Below, piece by piece: positions 1 to 6,058 of a DNA stretch of 6,890 nt. Positions within the stretch are counted from its first letter, which is position 1. Every line of letters begins with the position of its first letter. Source of the DNA: an uncultured Elusimicrobia bacterium (GTDB lineage Bacteria; Elusimicrobiota; Endomicrobiia; Endomicrobiales; Endomicrobiaceae); assembly GCA_900321055.1 (NCBI GenBank), contig ONUQ01000088.1:1-6890 (forward strand). The letters run 5' to 3'. The notes beneath the pieces are model-generated. The model searched no databases, was not told the DNA's origin, and saw only the letters and a list, made by a program, of their open reading frames with translations. Both the position numbers and the translations under genes were made by a program.

Positions 1-41
1 AATTTTTTTATGTTTCTCTGTTTTTAAATCCGCATATTTCT

Positions 42-1274
42 CTATATATCCGTTTTTTCAATTGCTTTTATTCTTTCCAATACCGGCGGATGACTGTATT
101 CCATAAAAACTTTCATTTTATGAGGTGTAAGATTTGACAAATTATCTGCTGAAAGTTTTTTCAGTGCCTCTATCATTGCCTGCGGATTTTTATAGGTAGT
201 TACGGAATATCTGTCTGCTTCAAATTCATATTTTCTGGATATTATATTTTGTAACACGAATAAAAACATTGATATCGGTGTATACAAAAATCCAAAAAAT
301 ATTAATGCGGCATAAATCGAAACATTTTGCATTTTAAATGCTTCAAATAAACCTTGATTACCTATAAACAAAGATAATAAGAAAAATATTATTATTGTAT
401 TTAGAAAAGACATAATCATAAATTTATGAATATGCCCTTTTTTAAAATGTCCCATTTCATGAGCCAACACGGAAACAAGTTCTTGTGTAGTATGTTTTGC
501 TATTAAAGTATCAAATAAAACTATTCTTCTAAACTTTCCAAAACCCGTAAAAAAAGCATTTGTTTTGGTTGACCTTTTAGAGCCGTCCATTTTATAAAGA
601 CCTTTCATTTGAAAATTTTGTTCTTTTGCATATTTTTCAAGTTCGGTTTTAAGTTCACAATCTTCCAGCGGAACATATTTATTGAATAACGGCATAATAA
701 ATACCGGTGCCATAAATGTAATTAAAAGTTCAAATAATATAACCGTTACCGAAGCATATACCCAAGCAACAGTTTCATATTTAATAAAAAACAGTGTTAC
801 CAAAGCAAATATAGGCAAACCGATAACAAATGTTAGAATTAAATTTTTAATTATATCAGAAATAAATGTTTTTATTGTAGTCTTATTAAAACCGTATTTT
901 TCTTCAATAACAAAAATGTTATATGCAGAAAAAGGAATTTGTATTATCTCAAGTAAAAGAAATAATAAAGAAACAAAAATTAAGCCCGTTAATATCTCTC
1001 CATACCCAAAACTTCTTGCAAACAAATCTACCAAATTAAATCCGCCGACCAAAATGAATATTATTGAAATTATTAACATAACCGTTGATGATATAAAAGA
1101 AAATTTTGTTTTATCTTTTAAATAATTTTGAGATTTTTTATATTTATCTTCATCATAATATCCGACAAATTCTTGCGGTAAATTTTCTTTTAAATTTTTA
1201 ATATTAAGATAATCCGATATTAAACCGACACTATAACTCAACAATAAGAAAACAATTATTACAATTAAATACAT
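42..1274 (-). CDS. Ste24-like M48 family membrane zinc metallopeptidase
   Basis: This is a 410-residue integral membrane protease of the M48A (Ste24/CAAX protease 1) family. The zinc site is visible: HEMGH at residues 272-276 (H272, E273, H276), with the third ligand expected at E350 in the EFEAD motif (350-354). The family motif around TNAFFTGFG (238-246) and the C-terminal SHPP..ERI (394-402) are also present. Hydrophobic segments lie near residues 2-20, 61-80, 94-118, 143-165, 169-194, 285-303 and 318-341, the usual multi-span layout, and the length matches the family. The ATG lies 3 bases after the glgB stop. An AGGGA site six bases upstream is formed by the last glgB codons. Bacteria generally lack prenylated CAAX proteins, so a role in membrane protein quality control or peptide processing is inferred. 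It is the last gene seen in the cluster. Family assignment is firm; substrate is unknown. Confidence 0.93.
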   Translation of the reverse strand: MYLIVIIVFLLLSYSVGLISDYLNIKNLKENLPQEFVGYYDEDKYKKSQNYLKDKTKFSFISSTVMLIISIIFILVGGFNLVDLFARSFGYGEILTGLIFVSLLFLLLEIIQIPFSAYNIFVIEEKYGFNKTTIKTFISDIIKNLILTFVIGLPIFALVTLFFIKYETVAWVYASVTVILFELLITFMAPVFIMPLFNKYVPLEDCELKTELEKYAKEQNFQMKGLYKMDGSKRSTKTNAFFTGFGKFRRIVLFDTLIAKHTTQELVSVLAHEMGHFKKGHIHKFMIMSFLNTIIIFFLLSLFIGNQGLFEAFKMQNVSIYAALIFFGFLYTPISMFLFVLQNIISRKYEFEADRYSVTTYKNPQAMIEALKKLSADNLSNLTPHKMKVFMEYSHPPVLERIKAIEKTDI

Positions 1275-1277
1275 TTT

Positions 1278-3194
1278 TTATCCCTGATATTTAAAAAATA
1301 CTGCCGCTAACGGCGGTAAAGAAATTTCTATTGTATAAGGTCTTGTATGTGTGGAATAGTCATAACTGTTTACTCCGCCAAAATTTCCTATATTACTACC
1401 GAAATAAACTTGAGAATCACTATTTAAAATTTCTTTCCAATATCCCGATTTAGGAACACCTACTTTATAATTATATTTCGGAACAGGGTTAAAATTGTAT
1501 ACACAAACTATTATTTCACCCGTTGTAGGAGATTTTCTCATAAAACTTAAAACAGTGTTGTCGGCATCATTACAATCTATCCACTCAAACCCGTTCCAAC
1601 TGTTATCATCTTCAAACAATGCCAATTCTTCCTTGTATACGGCATTTACATCTTTTACCCATTTCTGCATTCCAGAATGTTGCCAAAATTGTAATACATG
1701 CCACTCCAAACTTAAATCATGAGACCATTCTCTTTTTTGTCCGAATTCGCTTCCCATAAATAAAAGTTTCTTACCCGGATGTCCGTACATATATCCGATT
1801 AAAAGCCTTAAATTTGCAAATTGTTGCCATTCGTCACCGGGCATTTTACCTATAAGAGAGCCTTTACCTTGTGTTACCTCATCATGAGAAAACGGTAAAA
1901 TAAATTGTTCGCTAAAAGCATACAATAAACTGAATGTTAAATTTGTGTGTCTGTATTTTCTAAAAATAGGATCCGTTTTAAAATATCTTAATGTATCATT
2001 CATCCATCCCATATTCCATTTAAATCCAAAACCAAGCCCGCCTAAATATGTAGGTTTTGAAACCATAGGCCATGCGGTTGATTCTTCTGCTATCATTTGT
2101 ACATCATTATGATTTTCATAAACCACATGATTTAATCTTTTCAAAAATTCTATTGCTTCTATATTTTCTTTTCCGCCATACTTGTTTGCTACCCACTCGC
2201 CATCTTTTCTTGAATAGTCTAAATACAACATTGAAGCAACAGCATCCACTCTTATTCCGTCAACATGATATTTATCTAACCAAAATAATGCAGACGATGT
2301 TAAAAAATCTTTAACTTCATTCCTGCCATAATTAAATATTGCACTTTTCCAATCCGGATGATAACCCTGCCTTCTGTCCGAATGTTCATACAAACAAGTT
2401 CCGTCAAATCTTGCCAAACCATGTTTATCCGTAGGAAAATGAGGAGGAACCCAATCCAAAATTACTCCTATTTCAGCTTGGTGTAAAACATCTATCATAT
2501 ACATTAAATCCTGTGGTGTACCATATCTGCTTGTAGGTGCAAAATATCCCGTTGTTTGGTATCCCCAAGAAGCATAGAAAGGATGCTCCATAACAGGTAA
2601 CAATTCTACATGTGTAAAATTCATTTCCAAACAATAATCTCTAAGTAAAGGTGCAATTTCTCTATATGATAACATTCTATGATTTTCTTCCGGTTTTCTC
2701 CTCCAGGAACCCAAATGTATTTCGTAAATTGACATCGGGGATTTCATACTGTTTTTCTTGTATCTTGTTTCCATCCATTTTTTATCATTCCATGTATAAG
2801 AAATATCCCAAACTTTTGAGCCGGTTTTTTGCGGTGTTTCACAATGAAATGCAAAGGGATCTGCTTTTTCAAGTTGTTCATCATTAAAATTTGAAATTAT
2901 GAAATATTTATATATGTCCCCTTGTTGTAAAAAGGGAATAAAACCTTCCCATATACCGGAACCGTCACCTCTGGGATATAATTTATGCGAATATTTGTCC
3001 CAATAATTAAAATCTCCTATTACGGAAACATGCTTTGCATTCGGTGCCCATACGGCAAAGTATACTCCATCTTTGTCCTCGTAGTTTACTTTATGTGCTC
3101 CCAACAAATCATAAAGTTTAAAATGACTTCCTTCTTTGAAAAGATAAATGTCTTGTTCCGTAAATAAAGAATAAGGTCTTACATAATTTTCCAT
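1278..3194 (-). CDS. glgB: 1,4-alpha-glucan branching enzyme GlgB
   Basis: GlgB cuts alpha-1,4-glucan chains and re-attaches them by alpha-1,6 bonds, making branched glycogen in the cytoplasm. Numbered from the upstream ATG at 3203 (641 residues), a CBM48-like N-terminal domain spans about 25-125 (FAVWAPNA at 49-56). It is followed by a GH13 barrel of about 160-530 and a C-terminal beta domain. GH13 motifs are intact: DWVPPHFP (250-257), DGIRVDAV (315-322) with nucleophile D320, IAEES (371-375) with acid/base probably E373, and SHDE (439-442) with transition-state D441. The size is that of the short form, without the extra N-terminal module of the 728-residue E. coli enzyme. The start is placed at the second ATG (3192-3194, 638 residues): AAGGGG sits nine bases before it but directly abuts the first ATG at 3203. 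No glgA, glgC or glgP is seen in the window. Confidence 0.97.
   Translation of the reverse strand: MENYVRPYSLFTEQDIYLFKEGSHFKLYDLLGAHKVNYEDKDGVYFAVWAPNAKHVSVIGDFNYWDKYSHKLYPRGDGSGIWEGFIPFLQQGDIYKYFIISNFNDEQLEKADPFAFHCETPQKTGSKVWDISYTWNDKKWMETRYKKNSMKSPMSIYEIHLGSWRRKPEENHRMLSYREIAPLLRDYCLEMNFTHVELLPVMEHPFYASWGYQTTGYFAPTSRYGTPQDLMYMIDVLHQAEIGVILDWVPPHFPTDKHGLARFDGTCLYEHSDRRQGYHPDWKSAIFNYGRNEVKDFLTSSALFWLDKYHVDGIRVDAVASMLYLDYSRKDGEWVANKYGGKENIEAIEFLKRLNHVVYENHNDVQMIAEESTAWPMVSKPTYLGGLGFGFKWNMGWMNDTLRYFKTDPIFRKYRHTNLTFSLLYAFSEQFILPFSHDEVTQGKGSLIGKMPGDEWQQFANLRLLIGYMYGHPGKKLLFMGSEFGQKREWSHDLSLEWHVLQFWQHSGMQKWVKDVNAVYKEELALFEDDNSWNGFEWIDCNDADNTVLSFMRKSPTTGEIIVCVYNFNPVPKYNYKVGVPKSGYWKEILNSDSQVYFGSNIGNFGGVNSYDYSTHTRPYTIEISLPPLAAVFFKYQG
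1281..1285 (-). promoter_or_regulatory. Shine-Dalgarno site of the M48 protease inside the glgB end
   Basis: The last glgB codons read CAG GGA TAA on the minus strand, followed by AAA ATG. AGGGA, made by the terminal Gln-Gly codons, is six bases before the protease ATG. A ribosome ending glgB translation is thus already at the next initiation site, which suggests translational coupling (inference). Confidence 0.6.
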
Positions 3195-3203
3195 AATTAT
3201 CAT

Positions 3204-3209
3204 CCCCTT
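3204..3209 (-). promoter_or_regulatory. Shine-Dalgarno site deciding the glgB start
   Basis: On the minus strand this reads AAGGGG. It touches the first in-frame ATG (3201-3203) with no spacer, but is nine bases from the second ATG (3192-3194). Ribosome spacing therefore favours the second ATG, so the protein should begin MENYVRPYS. The site lies between the stop codon of the preceding AI-2E family gene (3210-3212) and glgB, consistent with translation from one message. Confidence 0.7.
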
Positions 3210-4247
3210 TTAATATATTTGTTTATATCTGTTTATCATCATAATACAAACATTTTTTATTAAAGCCAATGTAGGTACGGCTAAAAACATTCCTATAACA
3301 CCAAAAGCACTTGCTCCCGCAAGTAAAGCAAACATTATCATAACAGGACTTAAATTTACACTGTTACCTATAACTATCGGTTGAACAATATTATTATCAA
3401 GTTGTTGTATAACTAAAAATGCAACTGCAACTTCTATCATGGGAATTAATGCATGATATTGAACTCCTGCAACTGTAACCCCCAGCACAAATCCTATTGC
3501 CGGTCCCAAAAAAGGAACAAGATTACATAATCCTGCAACTATCCCTATAAGTAGAGCATAATTTATTCCTAATATAAATAATATTACGGTAGAACTGAAT
3601 GCTATAAAACAAACTTCTATAATTTGCCCTCTAATATATCCGCCCAATATGTAATCCGTTTGATGAAATACGGATAGAGTAAATTCAATATATTTTGAAG
3701 GCATTAGCTGAACCACCGATTTTGTAGCTTGATCATATCCGAGCAACATAAAAAAAGTAATAATCGGCACTAAACATACTATTGATATTGTAGATATTAT
3801 ACCTACAATGTACTGAGGAATTTTTGTTGCTTCCGTTGTAAAAAATCCGGCTATTTTTTCCGTTAATTTTTCAATAGTACTGTATTTATAAAACGGAATA
3901 ATATTATCCAAATATGCTTTTTGTTTCAACCAAACACCTTTCAAATATAAATCATACTCAGGTATTTTTTTTATTAATACATTGATATCGTCAATAATAA
4001 CAGGAACAACGACACTTATGGTAAAAATCCCTGCTAAACAAAATAATACAACTACAATTGCCACCGCAACCCATCTTTGTAATCCCAATAACATTATTTT
4101 TTTTACTATCGGAGCTATCAAGTAAGCTAAAAAAGCCGATATTATAAACGGAGCTAATATTTCTCTTGATATATACAAAAAAAACAAAACTGCAAATACA
4201 AACAACAATGATATAACAAAAGTTTTTGTTATTCCTCTATCTTTCAT
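3210..4247 (-). CDS. AI-2E/PerM family membrane protein
   Basis: This is a 345-residue polytopic inner-membrane protein of the AI-2E transporter (PerM, UPF0118) family, at the family's usual length of about 350. Hydrophobic segments are seen near residues 9-28, 31-48, 58-83, 148-170, 211-233, 234-262, 268-282 and 300-335, with a more polar stretch of about 86-145 between the third and fourth, as is typical. Family signatures include GYIRGQ (203-208), NLVPFLGPAIG (242-252), DNNIVQPIVIG (284-294), and GVIGMFLAVP (316-325). Family members have been linked to export of autoinducer-2 or to ion antiport; no substrate can be read from this sequence, so AI-2 transport is only a family name here. The ATG lies five bases after the stop of the CNB-fold gene; only a weak AAGG (4258-4261) at a long ten-base spacing precedes it, so translation may depend on coupling. 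Confidence 0.93.
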   Translation of the reverse strand: MKDRGITKTFVISLLFVFAVLFFLYISREILAPFIISAFLAYLIAPIVKKIMLLGLQRWVAVAIVVVLFCLAGIFTISVVVPVIIDDINVLIKKIPEYDLYLKGVWLKQKAYLDNIIPFYKYSTIEKLTEKIAGFFTTEATKIPQYIVGIISTISIVCLVPIITFFMLLGYDQATKSVVQLMPSKYIEFTLSVFHQTDYILGGYIRGQIIEVCFIAFSSTVILFILGINYALLIGIVAGLCNLVPFLGPAIGFVLGVTVAGVQYHALIPMIEVAVAFLVIQQLDNNIVQPIVIGNSVNLSPVMIMFALLAGASAFGVIGMFLAVPTLALIKNVCIMMINRYKQIY

Positions 4248-4252
4248 CTAAA

Positions 4253-4696
4253 CTATGCCTTATCATATAAATTTTCTAACAATACTTTAATTATTTTATA
4301 ACCTATACCGGGCTCTCTTTCCATAAGACTTTCCAAATCTTCTTTATGAATCATATATAATTCGCTCTTTTCTACCGATTTAGCATCCTTCAAATAAACA
4401 TCACTTGCACATAATAAAGATCTTTCTCCAAACATTGTATTCGGCTCAACAATATTCTTTGTTTTTCCGTCCGATAATTCAACTTTACCTGACTTTAACA
4501 AGTAAACTATTTTAGCCGGTTCACCTTTTTTATAAATATATTCATTTTTTAAATATATTCTTTTATACAAAATAGTTGTAATTTTTTTTAGTTCCACTTG
4601 GGTAAACATTTTAAAAGTATCTATTAATTTTAAAAAAGCAACATCATTTTTTATTTCTTTATCTAAAAAAATAAAAGAAATCAAATTTTTTAACAT
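4253..4696 (-). CDS. Stand-alone cyclic-nucleotide-binding-fold protein, degenerate ligand site
   Basis: This 147-residue protein is essentially one CNB (CRP-like sensor) domain, from about residue 27 to the C-terminal helix. Recognisable pieces are an F..V.L.KI helix near 31-42, YIYKKGEPAKIVYLLKSGKVEL (53-74), FGERSLL (89-95) and a closing ELYMI (112-116). No helix-turn-helix, kinase or membrane domain follows, so it is not a complete CRP/FNR regulator. Aligned without gaps to E. coli CRP 71-97, residues 90-116 keep the Gly-Glu (G90, E91), but the phosphate-contacting Arg82 and Ser83 become Y101 and L102. Canonical cAMP or cGMP binding is therefore doubtful; it could bind another ligand or act as a protein-binding module (inference). 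It lies 22 bases downstream of the ankyrin gene and 5 bases before the AI-2E family gene. The first ~26 residues are not recognised. Confidence 0.82.
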   Translation of the reverse strand: MLKNLISFIFLDKEIKNDVAFLKLIDTFKMFTQVELKKITTILYKRIYLKNEYIYKKGEPAKIVYLLKSGKVELSDGKTKNIVEPNTMFGERSLLCASDVYLKDAKSVEKSELYMIHKEDLESLMEREPGIGYKIIKVLLENLYDKA

Positions 4697-4702
4697 GCCA
4701 TA

Positions 4703-4707
4703 TCCTT
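4703..4707 (-). promoter_or_regulatory. Shine-Dalgarno site of the CNB-fold gene
   Basis: AAGGA on the minus strand lies six bases before the ATG at 4694-4696, an ideal spacing. This supports the chosen start and rejects the out-of-frame ATG at 4700-4702 that lies within the spacer. It is one of the best-formed ribosome sites in the window and sits in its largest intergenic gap (22 bases). Confidence 0.7.
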
Positions 4708-4718
4708 AGTAAAGTATT

Positions 4719-6044
4719 TTATTTCTCTTGCTTTCTGTTTTCTTCTGCACTTTCTAAAAGTTGTATCATATCATTATTTTTATTTTTTTTGGCATAATCC
4801 ATAGCAGAAAAACCTTTATTATCTTTTAACTCAATTCTGGCTCCATTGTCTAATAATATTCCCGCAATATCATAATATCCTTTTGAAACAGCCATTATCA
4901 AAGGTGTCATTCCTCTCAAATCTTTTCTGTTAATTCCGGCACCGTTTTCCAATAAAAAATTTACCATATACAAATTATTTATGTCAACCGCAACATTTAA
5001 CAATCTAATATCATTCTTGTTTTTATAGTTAATTAATGCACCGTTATTAATTAACAAGTTTGCAATTTTTACATTTCCAAATTTTACTGCTATCCATAAG
5101 GGAGTTATACAATTTTTATCACAAAAATTAACATCTGCACCATTGTCTATCAACAACTTAATAATTTCATAATTAGATTTATATGTTGCATACATCAACG
5201 GTGTTATACCGTTTACATCGGCTATATTAATATTTGCTCCTGCCGAAATTGCCAATTGAACCAAATTTATATTATTTGCTATGCATGCATAGATTAAAGG
5301 TGTAGCTCCATTATCGTCCAGCACATTTATATCTGCACCTTTTGATATTAAAAATGTTGCCATTTCATAATCATTAATATCAAAAGCTACAATTAACGGT
5401 GTTTTTCCCTGTAAAATTTTTTCATCTCTATTTAAATTATCATCTATGAACTTTTCAACTAAATGAATATCCGAAGTAAGTACACATTCTATTAAGGTTT
5501 CAGGAATAAGACCTGCTTTATAAAGATATTTTACTATATCATCATATCCGTTTTTCATTGCAAAAGTTAAAGCGGTAAAACCATTTGATGTTTTAGCCGT
5601 TATATCAGCATTTTTTTCAACCATATATTTAACTAAATCAAACATTCCTTGTTCTGAAGCCAACATAAGTGCAGTCTTTCCGTTTAGAAACTTAGCATTT
5701 AAATCTACACCATAATCTATAAGAAGTTTGGCTATATCTTCCATATTTTTACTTATGGCTAATATCAAAGAATTCATTCCCATATTATAAGAAACATTTA
5801 CATTTGCCCCGCTCTTTATAAGTAACTCTGCAATTTCTCTACTCTCCACACTTATGGCTATCAATAAAGCCGATTTGTTTGATATATCACAAACATTTGG
5901 GGATCCGCCTTCATCTAAATATTCTTGTACTTTTTGAATATTTTTTTGTTTAATAAAATCAATAAATTCGTTAGAATCCAAAGCCATTATATATTGGCAA
6001 GAAAAAAGCAATGAAACAAATACTATTATAATATTTTTTATCAT
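4719..6044 (-). CDS. Exported ankyrin-repeat protein
   Basis: This 441-residue protein consists of an export signal followed by ankyrin repeats almost to its end. Residues 1-21 have K3 followed by a hydrophobic core, with possible signal-peptidase I cleavage after A21 (YIMA|LD). LLFSC (12-16) could instead be an imperfect lipobox with C16 as the lipidated cysteine; F14 is atypical. About twelve to thirteen repeats of ~33 residues follow (24-432). The clearest have G.TPL..A...... and LL..GAD.N signatures, for example at 213-240, 279-306 and 378-402; the units near 181-210 and 345-372 are degenerate. The tail 433-441 is charged. No enzymatic domain is visible. Ankyrin arrays bind proteins, so a periplasmic or surface scaffold role is inferred; partner unknown. 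GAGAG (6050-6054) lies five bases before the ATG. It starts 14 bases after the TPR gene's stop, so the two are probably co-transcribed. Confidence 0.92.
   Translation of the reverse strand: MIKNIIIVFVSLLFSCQYIMALDSNEFIDFIKQKNIQKVQEYLDEGGSPNVCDISNKSALLIAISVESREIAELLIKSGANVNVSYNMGMNSLILAISKNMEDIAKLLIDYGVDLNAKFLNGKTALMLASEQGMFDLVKYMVEKNADITAKTSNGFTALTFAMKNGYDDIVKYLYKAGLIPETLIECVLTSDIHLVEKFIDDNLNRDEKILQGKTPLIVAFDINDYEMATFLISKGADINVLDDNGATPLIYACIANNINLVQLAISAGANINIADVNGITPLMYATYKSNYEIIKLLIDNGADVNFCDKNCITPLWIAVKFGNVKIANLLINNGALINYKNKNDIRLLNVAVDINNLYMVNFLLENGAGINRKDLRGMTPLIMAVSKGYYDIAGILLDNGARIELKDNKGFSAMDYAKKNKNNDMIQLLESAEENRKQEK
4749..5975 (-). repeat. Tandem ankyrin repeat array (protein-level)
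   Basis: This marks residues 24-432 of the ankyrin protein: about twelve to thirteen units with a period near 33 residues (99 bases). Boundaries, read from the recurring G-x-[TS]-[AP]-L and [LI]-[LI]-x-x-G-A pattern, fall near residues 24, 56, 89, 122, 155, 181, 213, 246, 279, 312, 345, 378 and 411. The units are diverged at DNA level and I see no long identical copies, so recent unit duplication is not evident. The 181-212 unit lacks the usual opening turn and may separate two sub-arrays. Confidence 0.8.
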
Positions 6045-6058
6045 ATATTCTCTCTTTA

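Noticed and set aside
1..41. Possible next gene or terminator after the M48 protease
   Set aside because: The only minus-strand ATG here (33-35) is followed by a stop after three codons, and there is no GC-rich hairpin followed by a T run. A gene could begin beyond the edge, but nothing shows it.
682..1125. Plus-strand 147-codon open frame
   Set aside because: It lies wholly antisense to the M48 protease, shows no recognisable family, and is rich in Lys/Asn/Ile as expected from the reverse of an AT-rich membrane gene.
1495..3167. Four short plus-strand open frames (60-80 codons) opposite glgB
   Set aside because: All are antisense to a firmly identified GlgB, have no family features, and appear to be by-products of its codon use.
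4253..4696. Complete CRP/FNR-type transcription regulator
   Set aside because: The protein ends after the sensor domain's C-terminal helix, with no helix-turn-helix domain, and the following bases belong to the AI-2E family gene; no frameshifted continuation is apparent.
3210..4696. Quorum-sensing AI-2 export system
   Set aside because: The AI-2E label is a family name covering varied transporters. No luxS or AI-2 receptor gene is in the window, so the claim is not supported.
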